Origin: Mesocentrotus franciscanus
Lineage: Eukaryota; Echinodermata; Echinoidea; Camarodonta; Strongylocentrotidae
Assembly (NCBI GenBank): GCA_037976565.1
Contig: CP137682.1
Span: forward strand, 3,036,827 to 3,100,826
Length of the DNA stretch: 64,000 bases
Direction: 5' to 3'
The notes under the pieces were generated by a model. It did not search any database and was not told the origin of the DNA. It was given only the letters and a program-made list of their open reading frames with translations. Positions 43,586 to 55,571 of this stretch are shown piece after piece (the stretch's first letter is position 1; the number at the start of each line of letters is the position of its first letter). Both the position numbers and the translations under genes were made by a program.

Positions 43586-45221
43586 AAATGTCACATTGCA
43601 AATTTGTAAACATATTTTTCTAGCAAGAGATAAGACTTTTGCATCATCCCCTTCAGACCCAGGGGCAGCTATCATTCCTGATAGCTTGGAAGATTCATAA
43701 CTGTTTTTGTACTTACCTGAAAACATGAATATATTTCCAAAATGTGATACATCTATATCGCTTCCACATATTTTTTCTAAGGAAGGTAAGACACATGCAG
43801 ACTTGTGCATTAATTATCCCATTCAGGGCCAGCTATCATTAGTAAATTGTCCAGAAAAAAAAAAATATTATAATTCCAATACCAAATTCACAACAGTTTT
43901 TGTACATACCTGAACACATGCAGCTATCAATAGCCTCAAAACACATTGGACCATATACATCCCAGTCCGGCTTCACAGCTCACCATGCAAGGCCTGTTTG
44001 TATGCGATGAATACCAAGAAGAAATGTTATGGTAGCACAGTTAACAGCATAAACGTCGATTCACAAAGCCAATTTCATATTTCCCCCTTTTACCATCCCC
44101 CTGTCTCACCGACAAGGCCGATTGCGCAGCCGGCGGTGCCTTAGGCTTGTTATTGTTCGATGCCACGCGACCCTCTTTTGTCCATTAAGTGCTTGGTCTG
44201 ATTCATATATTGTGCGTTCACATTTTCAGGAATGAAGCAGGATTGTTAACAGTTCCCAAACGAAGCAGTAAGGGAGATATAGGAGAGATATTTTGATAGG
44301 TTAGATGTAAAACAGAGGGCGATTCCACATCAGAACCTAAAATTATCAAACTTCATATCTGCTTTGGCAACCAGTGATGTTACACTCATTTTTGTTAATG
44401 CCCGATCCATTTTAAATGGGTATTTTGTTAAACAGCAGACCTCAGAAGCTCATTTGTTATGTTACATACAGTAGTAGAAATTTGATTATTTTTAAATACA
44501 TTTTCCATTTTAACATTTCCTATGTGAGAATAGAGAATCCAGATAAAATCCCGATTCTAGCAGCTAAAAAAAAAATTGTGCCCTTTTCATCCAGTTCAAA
44601 TATCTACAAAAATGATGTAGAAGATGCCAGTTTTATTTTATCATCCATTTAGAAAGCATTCCCAATGACTTTATTATGATAGCATGTTATTTCAATAATC
44701 GATCTTTTCATTCCATTTTGATGATAATAAATACTCTGAAAAAGGGAAAGTTTGTAATGAATCTTATAAGCATGAAACAGTTGTAACTACAACTTGTTAA
44801 ACTAAGAAGAGAAAATAAAATGAATGTTTTGGTAATGCAGCAAACAATCTCTTGCATCTTCACATTGGTTTCATGACTGCTCAATTTAGATCAAAATATT
44901 GTAACAGTAATCATGATTTTTAAGCTTTTTAAAAATGAAGTATATATCCACGGCAGGATTAATCTCAATTAAGAGACCCATCTCCCAAACGCCAAATTGA
45001 TCTCGACGTAACTATAATAGCGAGCTTCCTATCCTTGCTGATTGATACGGTAACCGTGGCGATGGTTAGAGAGCTGGAGTAACTGCATGATCCTGATTTC
45101 CAATTAATTAGTAGGGTGATGAAGCCAGATTATAATAGTGATTCTGTATGAGTGATGTGTACAGAAGGTTGGTTGAGAATTGTATGGATTATGAAGTACA
45201 AGGGTCAAGTTTAATTGTACA
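43586..45221. other. No recognised gene
   Basis: AT-rich with two GC-richer islands, at 44105-44200 (GATTGCGCAGCCGGCGGTGC) and 44985-45075 (GGTAACCGTGGCGATGG). Either could be conserved non-coding DNA. A diverged direct repeat of GGGCCAGCTATCATT and CAGTTTTTGTACATACCTGA-type words joins 43660-43730 and 43825-43940. Confidence 0.4.
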
Positions 45222-45553
45222 TCTCTCTCTCTCTCCATATATTCATACTCAAACTCTTTCAGCTCCCTGCTCTATCTCTATACATTTTCTTATCATTCTT
45301 CCCTTTGCAGCCTCTGCTCCTCTCTCTCTCTCTCTCTCTCTCTTATATTCTGTTCTTCTCACTTCTCTTTTTTGTTTCTCTCTCTCTATTTCTCTTCAAC
45401 TTTCTTTTTCTCTTCTCTTTTCTTCACCTTTCATCTCTTCTCTCTCTCTCTCTCTCTACCCTTCCTCTCCTTTTCTCTTTCTCTTCCCTTCCTCTTTTGC
45501 TCCATCCCTTCCCATTCTTCATTCCTCTTCTATCTCAGTCTCCTCTCCCTCTA

Positions 45554-45586
<33 letters not shown>

Positions 45587-45600
45587 ATCACTTTCACCTT
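45222..45600 (+). repeat. CT-rich microsatellite field
   Basis: Pyrimidine-rich with several (CT)n tracts separated by CTTTTCTCTT-like spacers and a C9 run near 45555. Frames of 91-136 codons inside are S/L/F low complexity. The 208-codon frame at 45148-45774 joins this tract to the coding end of the LINE that follows and is not a single gene. Confidence 0.92.
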
Positions 45601-45604
45601 TCAC

Positions 45605-46336
45605 CAGCCATACCTCCATACTTAGTAAGGACAAAGTTTACTTTTAATACTTTGGTTTGTACTGGACCTAGATTCTGGAACTCTCTTGGCTCTAGCATTA
45701 AGCAAACTGTTAGTCTCTCTGCATTTAAGTGTATACTTAAGGTTTATCTTCTCGATAAATACTGTGACTCGTAGAGTAGTTCATTTTCGTATTTATTTTG
45801 ATAATAGATCTATTATGTTATTACAGATGTATATAATTCCTCCTTCTTGGTATTATGTGTCTAATTGAATATTTTCAGATTGTCAGCCTTTTATTCCCTC
45901 CCACTGTTCTCTTGTGCCCGTTGTGTGCTGTGCCTATTGTCAATGTGCTGTAGTCTTTTATTTTTCTCATATTTTCTCTCTTTTCTCCAGTCTTGTCTCA
46001 TCTAGTCTAGTTTCCTGAATTTTGTGTACACTTCTTGTTCCTTATACCACCTTTTTCTTAATGTATTCTTAGGTAGTCACAAATATATACTCCCATCATC
46101 GTTATCTTGTTGCTTTTTTATGTACCAACCAATTATTTGGTCCAGAGGGGACCCTAAAACTTACAAGCTCTGCTTTTACCAGGGTCTCCTCATCTTTCTT
46201 TTTGTAATAGTTCACTTTGTTTTATCATTGTCATAATCTTTTTTGTTTGCATTGTAAATGTGTAATGATTTCATGTACTGCTCTATGTGACATTTGAAAG
46301 AAAGACGAATAAATATCTTTTCTTATCTTATCTTAC
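45605..46336 (+). pseudogene. LINE relic, ORF2 C-terminus and 3' UTR
   Basis: The plus-strand frame reads PYLVRTKFTFNTLVCTGPRF, then WNSLGSSIKQTVSLSAFK and CILKVYLLDKYCDS before a stop ending at 45774. The GPRFWNSL ... FK ... K-x-YLL pattern is the usual end of CR1/L2/RTE-like reverse transcriptase ORFs. The next 560 bases are a 3' UTR ending in AATAAATATCTT and a (TATCT)n tail at about 46313-46336. It is 5' truncated next to the CT tract. This last coding part is intact, so the insertion may be fairly young. Confidence 0.8.
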
Positions 46337-47178
46337 TTCTTTTTCACACACCTCATCTTTCATGTCTTCATGTTTCAAATGTACGTGATTACGTGTAGTG
46401 TAGCCTGTAGCCCATCTTGGTAACATGATTGCTCCACTATCAAACCCATGAAAGCTGACAATTTACTGAGTTCTCCTGTCAGAACCTAATTAAAACGCTA
46501 TTCAAATATCACAAATTCCCCCATGTCATCAATCTCTTTCCCTCTCTCTTTTTCCTTTTTGCTTTCTTTCATCCAAGCTTAAGTGCTTCATCTTTTCTGT
46601 GAATTTTCACCCACATATCTTCATTAAACCTCTTCAAGGCCTGCTCTCATCTTTCCCTCCTCCCAATTTCCTCCTTCCCTATACTTCCAATCTCCCACAT
46701 CACTCTACGTTGCCATGGAGATTGCACATTTTCACTCCAATCCTGAAATTGACTTGCCTAACAGCAGTTTTTGAACGTTTCCTTATTAATCCGTCAAAAC
46801 CTGCCTGAATAATGATGCAGCAACTCCGAGTATTCATGATAATGAATACACCTCAAGAAGCCATTAGATTAGAAAACCCCAAAACCTACTTTCAAGAGCC
46901 TGGGTTTTTTGTTGATGCCCACTATTAGAGGTTTGCCACTTTCAAAATGAATGTATCACGTTTCAGAAGACAATCGTTTACCGCTACGGTCTGACGTTCT
47001 TTGTCTCGGTGACAGGATGCAGGCTTTGGAAGTGTTCACACCGAGATAATAGCAATCTCCACAACCCGTATCTCAAGAAGAGTCGTCAAATTGGCAATGC
47101 TGTATTGTTCTTTGTTCAGCCCCTCTACATGCATGTACATCTCTTTCACTCTCAGTATCTGCTTTTTCCCTATGCACT
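46337..47178. other. No recognised gene
   Basis: Unique. The block at 46970-47110 (CGCTACGGTCTGACGTTCTT, GGTGACAGGATGCAGGC) is GC-richer and non-repetitive and could be conserved non-coding DNA. Nothing else recognised. Confidence 0.4.
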
Positions 47179-47684
47179 TTAAAGGGACTTGGTAACATTG
47201 TTCAGATGAGAGAAAGTGGTGCTAAGGTAATGACTTCAATGCTAGATGTACAATTAAAGATAATCTGAAAATTTGAGTGAAAACGGACCATTATTAAAGA
47301 TACAAATTGGGAAAAACTGATCTGATCGATTCCTTAATTCTCCCAACTATATTATTACAATTTAATTACATTTTAGGTGAATGTAAATTGTCACAAAGCA
47401 ATAAATTGGCTCTATATACCATTCCAGACATTTAAGTGTTGACAGATTTTTAATAGCCTGTTTTATGTCTTTTTTCATAGAAAAACGGTTGGGAAAATTC
47501 AAAAATGGTTGGGAGAATTTACTGTTAATCACTGTTAGAGGGTGTTGACCAGTGACGCCTTCAAAGAAAACTATAGATATTTTTGCATGTCAGAGGGTTA
47601 GTAGGAATATAATAAGTAACATTTTATACAAAAATAATGCAATTTTTTTCATCAACCTTCAACAATGTTACCGAGTCACTTTAA
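47179..47684 (-). mobile_element. TTAA-flanked MITE, family D, copy D2
   Basis: TTAA at 47179-47182 and 47681-47684 bound a 498-bp body, inverse in orientation to D1. Ends are AGGGACTTGGTAACATTGTT and AACAATGTTACCGAGTCACT. Interior words shared with D1 include CTAGATGTACAATTAAAGAT (inverse of ATCTTTAATTTTACATCTAG) and GGTTGGGAGAATTTACTGTT. No coding capacity. Confidence 0.9.
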
Positions 47685-48280
47685 AAGAGAAGAGAAAACA
47701 GGCTAGTGCCATCAATAAATATACATGAACAGCAGGAGAAACAAAAACAAACCTAAGCGAGAACAGTGTTACCACTGAATAAATTTTTAATTTCTTAATC
47801 TTCATGCCGAAAAAGAAAGGTTCTAAAGACACGACTGTTGAGAGAACATCACAGTTATACACCAAACCCTAAACACAGACCTAATGAAGAGACAGAGATC
47901 TCAAATCTTCTACTTGACTCTCAAGAAGCCATACAACACAAGGGGTTGAAAGGTCATGCTGCGTGGACAATTGAGTGGACAATTGACCTGACTTTAAGAA
48001 ACCAAAGGGGCTAGAGACCTGTTAAGTGGCAGTTAAGAAGCAGTTAAGTAGATTAACTTCCTGGGGTTATCTGCCACTTAAGTGCCTGTTAAGTACCTGT
48101 TATCACCTTTTATTCAAAACAGTATTGCTGGGTGCAGGATTAGTGGAGAAGGAGTTAACACCCTATTGTAAATGCCAAATCTACCCCAGCACCCCACTTT
48201 ATCAGTTTATATTTGACTTTAAAAAGCTGCATTTTAATCCCTTCTAGAGATGATCGTTCAAGTGTTGAATTGTTACTTTC
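47685..48280. other. No recognised feature
   Basis: Mostly unique. A short cluster of TTAAGTGGCAGTTAAG and related words at 48020-48105 (CAGTTAAG, CACTTAAGTGCCTGTTAAG) forms a minor degenerate repeat. Confidence 0.45.
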
Positions 48281-49118
48281 ATACCCTTTTCAAACTGGTT
48301 CTATCGAGTCACACCGATGAAAATACCCATTGAATTTTCCTTATGTAAACAAAGGTGAAACCGCCGTTTTCCCGCTGTCGCTTTCATACTGCCGGTGAAA
48401 TTCACTCGCTGTGGCGAGCTCTCGCCGGAAGTGAAGAATTATTGGGCAATCGCTGTTAGCTGCTGGCGCGCGTTTTTTTTATTCGGCAGACAGTGCAGTG
48501 CATGCGCAGCTCAGCTAGCTAGCTATATAATTTTACGATGCAACGGTAGTGAAAGTTTACATAAAGTCAGTGAAAACAAAACAGCATGTGCGATAAACAA
48601 AAATCCATTCTACTTTCATTACATTTGTTATTAATCAGTTTTAAATATTGTTTTGTTCACCATTTGGTCTAAGAAATATATAATTGTGAATAAATATATT
48701 ATCATAACGATATATAATAATTTTTGTTTTTTAACAAAGCAGTAATGTAAAATAAAAATAAAAACGAATCTATTTAAGCCCGCACCCCATCTCGCTAGCA
48801 TGCATGCAAGCATGTTCAACAAAATGTCAACAAACACAGCTGGTTACGAAAAAGCGTATACTGCGACCTTTGACCTTTTTCATCGCTGTTTTAATCGCTG
48901 TTTTCTCCCGAACGCATTCACAGTGGCTGTTTCATCGGTGTCACACCGATAGAAAGAGAATTTCTCCTGCTCTTGAGCAGGAGAATTTAATCGCCTATTT
49001 CTCTTCTTTTCATCGGCTATTTAATCGGCTTTTTCTCCTCTGTACCTTTCAAACTGGCAGTTTCATCGGATGCGTCCGGATGCATCCGATGAAAATCAGG
49101 CCAGTTTGAAAAGGGTAT
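48281..49118. mobile_element. Inverted-repeat element N (838 bp)
   Basis: Perfect 18-bp terminal inverse pair ATACCCTTTTCAAACTGG / CCAGTTTGAAAAGGGTAT. Subterminal TCACACCGATGAAAAT and CATCCGATGAAAATCAGG are similar, and GCATCCGGA/TCCGGATGC forms an inner palindrome near 49070-49090. The interior has GC-rich ends (TCTCGCCGGAAGTG) and an AT-rich middle. No transposase frame found. The TIR is hAT-like in look, but the immediate flanks GTTACTTTC and CAGTTATTT do not give an exact 8-bp duplication. Confidence 0.85.
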
Positions 49119-50023
49119 CAGTTATTTGTCTCATCGATACAGTGAGCAGTGAATAATTTTCATGAGACTTCATAATGCATCTACATGTGTATGTTTTTCC
49201 TTGCTAAATCCTAATACACCACTTAAATTCTTGAGCAAGATTTATCCATGGCATGGGGAGATCTATAATGCTCCCTTGAACTATCAAAAGCTCTTCAGAT
49301 TTCTCAAATTGGCCCCAGAAAATAAGTCCCTGGTCCATACTGGTGAACGTTAATGCCTTTTCACATGTACAGTAATCTTTGTGATTGACAAAGTCACAGA
49401 ATGATCACAGCTGGAATAGCCCTGAATATGCTAGATAATGGATACATTTCTCTATAAGAACTGACTTAATGTATGTACTATTTCTAACAAGTCTCTTTAG
49501 GAGACCAATCACCTCTAAAACGTATGTAAATCTAGTCTGGATAATATAACTCATCAATCTCCAATCTTGAACCCCCAAAACTTTACCTAGCTTTCTAAGG
49601 AGGGACAACTAAATAATTTGAAGAAAATAAATGATAGCGTAAAACCAAGCAAACGAAACACAAGTAAGACTTTTTCCCTTCATGCTCTTTTAATAGTTAA
49701 GTAATGGAACAGTATAAGATAATCTTACAGTATAGTACAATTTTACAGTATGTCTTCATATGATATACAGAACACTTTTTTGCAGTTGTGATTAAAGCCC
49801 TTCCACAACTTTGAGGAACTGGAAACATGAACAAATTGGGGGATATACTTCCTCCTAATTAATTTCATTTTAAGGGGAGTAAGAGAATGATAGATGACTT
49901 CCTACACAGCTTTCCTCATGGATATCTCAATCTACAAATCAACCTCTCAGAGCAAGAAAGACATTGAATCATCTCATTTGATTGGTGTTAATGCCCTTCT
50001 GGCTCTCAGTAAACAAACTACTC
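49119..50023. other. No gene recognised; one family X half-site
   Basis: Unique AT-rich. GGTGTTAATGCCCTTCTGGC + TCTCAG at 49984-50009 is a family X half-site. Small frames have no domain. Confidence 0.45.
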
Positions 50024-50569
50024 TAGGGGTGCATTCCCATTAGCCCATACAAGCTCAAGCTCGAGATATTAAACCGATTAGCACCTCTCAAGAAAAAACG
50101 GTTTGAGTTTGATGTTTGAAGTTAGTCAGGAAGTCCATACTTGCATAAATAATTGTCTCAAGCCACATTAAAGGATAGTTCAAATGCATCTCCATTAGCA
50201 AATTAGCTTGTGTTTTGTCTCCAAATAATGAACTATTTCACAAACAAGCCCCAATTCGCTTTGGATAGCATCACTCGACTTGCAATTGCATCTTCACTGT
50301 AAATTATTATTATTATTATTATAAGTTCTTAACGTGCAAAGGTGGTGACTCTCCTCTACACAGGGCATCCATTTAACATCCTATCTGAGGGATGAATTGT
50401 TTTCCACTTAATATAGCCTGCATCTCTGAAGCAGGGGAGGGGCACGTTAACACATTAGCCTGATTATTAATTATAAAGCTCTTGACAGCAAAGTCGTGAT
50501 CGTACTAATTTCGCCGGACCAGAATAAGCATGCGACTTTGAAAACCCAGGCTAATGAAAACAAGCCTTA
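50024..50569. mobile_element. Possible inverted-repeat element R
   Basis: Left TAGGGGTGCATTCCCATTAG + CCCATACAAGC and right CCAGGCTAATGAAAACAAGC + CTTA are imperfect inverses (the CATTAGCC core is shared), about 545 bp apart. A third ACATTAGCCTGA lies at 50453-50464. TIR identity is only moderate, so this may be chance or a decayed element. Confidence 0.4.
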
Positions 50570-50744
50570 GTATCATGAATCAGAGGCAAGTGATCACTTC
50601 CAGTGTAATTCACATAGGAAATCAACAAAGGTCACATATTCATGAATCCATCTCTCTTCAGAGATGAACATTCAGCTGAATGTCTTCTCTCAGCTGCATT
50701 ATCAAAGGGAATGTATACCCATAATACAAACCATGATAGAATGT

Positions 50745-51340
50745 TTAAAGGGAAAGCCAGCCTTCATAGCAAACTACTATAGAAAAAAGCAAAAAAATCA
50801 GAGAAGCATACTGGTGAAAGTTTGAATGAAATCTAATAACAGATGAGAAAGTTATACATTTTTGAAAATTGCAATCACTATAGGTATCGGCTCTTCAAAT
50901 TGGCATCTGTCATGTAGTGGCAGACAACTTTCTCATTTGTTCCAATACACAAAATGACTAACATTTCAATTTTTTTTAAATGTACGACTTGGGATGGTCT
51001 TTTCTTTTTAGAGCACCTGTAATAATATACTCTCCATAATATATTGTGAGTAGTGCCCCAATTATGAATGCACTGGGGAGAAAAACAGAAATAAGTGATA
51101 AGTGTTTTTTTCTTTTACACAACTAACGGGAGAGTTATCTGTCACTATGCCATAATCAACTGACCAAACTTTCAATCTGAGATTCGCATTGCTTTAGTGA
51201 TCTCATATTTCAAACATTCATAACTTTCTTATCATTGCATGGTCCGATGTATTTCAAACTTTCGCCATTCTGTTAATTTCTCTGATTTTTCTGCTGTTAT
51301 TCATATAAACTTATTACAATGGTCGGATTGCCCTTTTTAA
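50745..51340. mobile_element. TTAA-flanked MITE, family E (long TIRs)
   Basis: TTAA at 50745-50748 and 51337-51340 bound a 588-bp body. The arms match in inverse over more than 100 bp with indels: AGGGAAAGCCAGCC against the inverse of GGTCGGATTGCCC, then AATCAGAGAA, GGCGAAAGTTTGAAA-like and AAGAAAGTTAT in the same order. The subterminal AAAGTTATNNATTT resembles family C. Non-coding. Confidence 0.82.
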
Positions 51341-51563
51341 TTTAAAGCACACATGTTCTGTTAAGTTAATATTTGTTCATCATGGACCTAAAGAAAAGGC
51401 ATAATTCTTCTTGAAATTCAGAATAGGTTTTTGAGTTGTAAAATTGATAAACATGAAACACTTTTTTTTAATTTAACAAGATGGACATTGAAAAGGAACA
51501 ATTTAAGAAAAAGAAAACCATCACATGAAATATTTGTGATATGAAGTTGTAGAGTTTGGTAAA
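51341..51563. other. Spacer, nothing recognised
   Basis: AT-rich spacer between element E and the mariner-like element. Confidence 0.5.
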
Positions 51564-52623
51564 TACAGTGCGTATTAAAAAAAATGTACCCTACTTTAAT
51601 AGCTTCTAATTAAAAAGTTATGACCTACATGAGCTTGAATCATATTTCATGGTAAAGGGTAACTAATACTCTGTCTAATGATGCCATCTTCATAATTGTG
51701 CTGCCATGGATGACTGAGCAGCAGGGTTTTCTAAAAGCATTGTCAAAATCCTCTTGTACCAAGTTTGGGCTGAGGCAATGAATGTGGGTCAAACTCAAAA
51801 GCAATTATGTTTGTGTCATCTCATGCCAAAAACAATTGCTCCCCTTATTTACATTGACTATATAGGCAGTTTAAAAAAATGATATAAACTCAAACTCAAG
51901 GATTGCTTATTACAAGCAAAATTTATGACATTCTCTTCGGTATGATTACAATCTTGACTTCATTTGCATCCTTTGTTTGAGGTAACCCTTCTCATTGGGT
52001 AATACAATATGGATAAAGTTTATTTGGGATGTTATCCTTATTCATGAAAGTCTGCTGACAATTTCTTTGATATGTATCATCATATGTGTTCTTTCTTGCA
52101 TTTGGGTCTAGTAAGCTTTGAGTTTTCATTCACTATTCGAGATAAACACCTTATGCTCCATACGCGTGTGAAATGGCGCAGCGGACAAGTGAGCATAGAG
52201 AACTTGGATATCATGAGACAAGAGGTTAGTAGGCTGTTCAAAATAATTAAAGCCTATCCTATTAATTCTAACAAGGTTCTGTGAAAGCCTAGTTACATTG
52301 CATCATTTTAAACAATGAAGCACTGAGTCAAGAGGCAAAATTTAACTTTTAAAGGGATTTAAGACCAAAGAAGCACATGCATATGGCCTGATCCACATTC
52401 GTTCCATGAGCCCAAACTTGGTACCGGTACACAGCAATTTTGACAACACTTTTTAAAGACCCTGGTGCTCAGCCATCTGTGACGGAAATATTATGAAAAG
52501 GGTATCATTGGATAGAAAATAAGTTACTCTTCATCATGAAATAGATTTCAAAGTCGTACTGGTTATGACCTTTAAATTAGGAGCTACCAGAGTTGGGTAC
52601 ACGTTTTTTTGATACGCACTGTA
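51564..52623. mobile_element. Tc1/mariner-like non-autonomous element, 1056 bp, TA target site
   Basis: TA at 51564-51565 and 52622-52623 flank a body beginning CAGTGCGTATTAAAAAAAAT and ending TTTTTTTGATACGCACTG. The inverse match runs about 60 bp per side (GTACCC, AGCT(T/C)CTAATT, TTATGACC). CAG...CTG ends with a TA duplication are typical of Tc1/mariner elements. No D,D(34-39)D transposase frame is present; the 70-codon frame at 52072-52284 is not recognisable. Probably an internally deleted or unrelated-interior derivative. Confidence 0.87.
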
Positions 52624-52687
52624 TATATGCAGAGACTCCGGTAAGGGTTAAGTAGGGGCATAGCTAAATGTAATAATATTTAACCTT

Positions 52688-53047
52688 TTAAGGCCAAATA
52701 ACAAAAATAACTTGTTTCTCGTCCAGACTTTTAAAAAAAGGAGGAGGCAGGGTATTACTATTTACTATTTTGCCTTTTTTGTGTGGCCCTTTTCTCCGAG
52801 AAGGCTGCCATGCTAATTATAGCTGGCCAAGCCTATTTATTCACAGATATTGTGCTATGTGAGTATACTGATGCAATGTATGACAAAACAAATGATTTGT
52901 ATCACTTTAGAAGCTATTTAAACAAAATGTATATCACAGCCTTTTGGGGGGCTTTTTCTGAAGTAAATAGTTTTTAAAAAGGAGGCAGCGGCCAAAAAGG
53001 AGGTGGGCGGGGAGGAGAAACACTTCATTTTTGTTATTTGGTCTAAG
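52688..53047. mobile_element. Inverted-repeat element AA
   Basis: Left TTAAGGCCAAATAACAAAAA + TAACTTGTTTCTC and right GAGAAACACTTCATTTTTGT + TATTTGGTCTAAG are inverses over about 33 bp. Next inside come GGAGGAGGCAGGG and GGAGGCAGCGG, in the same orientation. The 360-bp element has a 64-codon frame at 52783-52977 without a known domain. Target duplication unclear: TTAA on the left, CTAAG on the right. Confidence 0.72.
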
Positions 53048-54478
53048 AAACCAGTGAAAATGGAATGAAAAGATTACCATTCCAGAAAATATCATTTACA
53101 TTAATATACCAGTTATTCCATGCATGGGGGTTGGGACAATTTTTGTGACAGATCAGGAGTGGGAAACTATGGCTTCTATCAACTGTAACAATTGTTGCTC
53201 AAATTGGGTTTAGCATAAAAAGCATAGCCAACTATGTTTAGAAGTACTGTGGCTTCATGGTGAATCAATATTATAAATGCAAAGTTGATGTAATGTCCAT
53301 GTAACGCTGCTAAAAAATAGAAATGTGTATAAATTTTGAAGCAAAGATTTTAAAGAGAAGCAGCTGAAACATTAATGATTCTGGCAGGGCACTACTATAT
53401 ATATATATATATATAGATATATATATATATATTCATTGCATAAAAATCTTCAACAGATGATTTCATCTTCCATGTGTAGTAGAAGATTTCAAACCAACAT
53501 TTCATGGACAGTGTCATATATTTTGCCCCACTCATGGAATGACCCACATCTACATGTACCTACCTACCTGTAGATGGCAATGGTATTAAACATCAATACA
53601 AACCTACCATTCACTACATACCTCGTTTCACCTGCTTACGGGGCTGAAAGGGTTAAAGAGCGTTCCTTAGAGAGAGCGGGATGAACGAGGGAGGAAACGG
53701 CATGCCTACCAAATTGATCTGTGTCATCCACTTCCTCTGTAACCCACAGAGGAAATCATTGGATGGAAGACCCCTTCAGGGAGAGTCTCTCGATGACTCC
53801 TTACACCTTCTTCAAATCTTCTGACCCCCCTCCCCTCCCCTCCGTTATATACCTGTAGAAGAGGTATCCTGACAGTACACACTGACTACACTATACCTGA
53901 TCTCATACAAGAGTCTAATGTTTCATGTAACCAATCACATCTCCATCTAAACCCTACACTTGAGTTTTTACAAAGTTACAGAGATTCTGATAATTTTTGT
54001 TAGTTTATCCTGTTTGTCTGATTCTTCAATTTCCCTACCATCTCTATTATCTCTACTATCTATTTTCTTTCCTTTTAATTTTTTAATTTGTATATAATTT
54101 GTATTTATTTCTTTGTAATTTGCATTTATTCTTTTTAAATAATTTATAATTATTATTGATGATATTTTTTGTAACGTTGTCTTCTTTTGTATACGGACTT
54201 CCTGAAAAACAGCCTTGCGGCTGTAAGCAGATTTTTTAATCACCGTATTTAAAAATCCAAAAATTAAAATAAAACAAAAAACAAAACAAAAAAACAAACA
54301 CTACACCCCTTCTAGCCTTGTTTAACCATGTACTCCTGCATCTACATGTACATGTAATGAGGCGACATTAGGCCGATCCCTCACCCCTCTAAGCATCCTT
54401 GAGGAGCACCTAGTCCTGGCCTTGCTTATATCTTGCCCACCACTGAACCTAACCTGGTTAGCTTGTAGTTTAATTAAG
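53048..54478. other. No gene; (AT)n and a GC-richer block
   Basis: An (AT)n run with one AGAT interruption at 53395-53433. The 53640-53850 block is GC-richer and unique (GAGAGAGCGGGATGAACGAG, CCCACAGAGGAAATCATTGG) and might be conserved. The 109-codon minus-strand frame at 53968-54297 is A/T-driven low complexity. Nothing else recognised. Confidence 0.45.
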
Positions 54479-54930
54479 TTACATTGATTGCCAATAAGGC
54501 ATAGAACTGCATTCAAAATACTTTTGCTTGTTTACAAAGCATTGAATGGTCAAGCCCCAAATTATTTGTCTGAATTATTATCTTTTAAATCACATCATGC
54601 ATGTGTGCACGTAACTTGCGAAGTACACAGGAAAAGCTGCTTCTAAAGCTACCTCACACACACAAAAAGTAACTATTGGAGATTGTGCTTTCAATTGCGC
54701 CGCTCCAAAACTTTGGAATAACTTACCACTAGACATAAGAACAGACTCATCTGTTGATGTCTTCAAAGTTTTGTTGAAGACGCACTTGTTTTCAGAAGCT
54801 TTTGAATTAATTTTTTTATTGTGTGTCTGTAAAGTAGCACCGTAAGGAGTTTTGTTTCCATCACAGTGCAGTAGAATATATTTTTATATAGTAGCTGCGC
54901 TATATAAATTGATCTAATTATTATCATCAT
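54479..54930 (+). pseudogene. LINE relic, ORF2 C-terminus and 3' UTR (CR1/L2-like)
   Basis: The plus strand reads LH*LPIRHRTAFKILLL, VYKALNGQAPNYLSELLSF and, after a stop and shift, TIGDCAFNCAAPKLWNNLPL, then DIRTDSSVDVFKVLLKTHLF and SEAFE. LHWLPI-x-x-R ... VYKALNG-x-AP-x-YL and APKLWN-x-LP are hallmarks of CR1/L2-type LINE C-termini. The first W codon is now TGA and another stop interrupts the frame. The 3' end GCTGCGCTATATAAATTGAT + CTAATTATTATC is a typical tail. Confidence 0.85.
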
Positions 54931-55412
54931 TCTGGTGCCGTGTGAGCCCATGTTATAAAGTGGGATGTTGTTTACTAACTTCAATAGTTCAAAACTAAAC
55001 GAAAATGGGGCCTTGCGAGCATAGCTCTAGATATATATCTCCTTAGACCCAATCAATCCTGTTTGAAGAGTGCAAAATGTGTACAGAAACTGAAGGAAAA
55101 TTCTACAAGTGTATCCAGGTCAGCCAGCCAAACCTCAAGGTCATCAGAACAAAGATATTAATGGAATAAGTAATCAGAAACCAAAACACATTTCTCTGTA
55201 AATTGGTAAAAAAAAGCAAGTCCCCTGAAACTGAAAACAAGTTCAGCACTATGTATGGGTGATATTGTGTAGCTCATTAAGAACTATTAAAAGGGAAGTA
55301 AAGGCAGTTTTGAATTACTTTCTTGATCAAGTTACATATTTTAGTATACCCGATGACTGTATTAACTTAATAGCATTACTAGAGATGGGATGTCAAGAGA
55401 AATGATACATCT
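54931..55412. other. No recognised feature
   Basis: Unique sequence. AAAGGGAAGTAAAGGCAGTT near 55290 follows a TTAA and looks like the end of a TTAA-type element, but no inverse partner was found. Confidence 0.4.
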
Positions 55413-55571
55413 GGGCCCCGTCTTACAAAGAGTTGATATCAATCGCAACTTATTTGCTATTGATATCAATCGCAACTATCTACATAAGAGATAGGAGACT
55501 GCCAACTTGCGATTGATTGGAGGACTTACGATTGATTTGGATCAATCGTAACTCTTTGTAAGACGGAGCCC
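55413..55571. mobile_element. Short palindromic MITE Q, 159 bp
   Basis: Left GGGCCCCGTCTTACAAAGAG + TTGATATCAATCG and right GATCAATCGTAACTCTTTGT + AAGACGGAGCCC are inverses over about 33 bp. GATATCAATCGCAACT is itself duplicated on the left. Elements with GGGCC..GTCTTACAAAG ends are common in marine invertebrate genomes (recalled, not checked). Confidence 0.82.
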
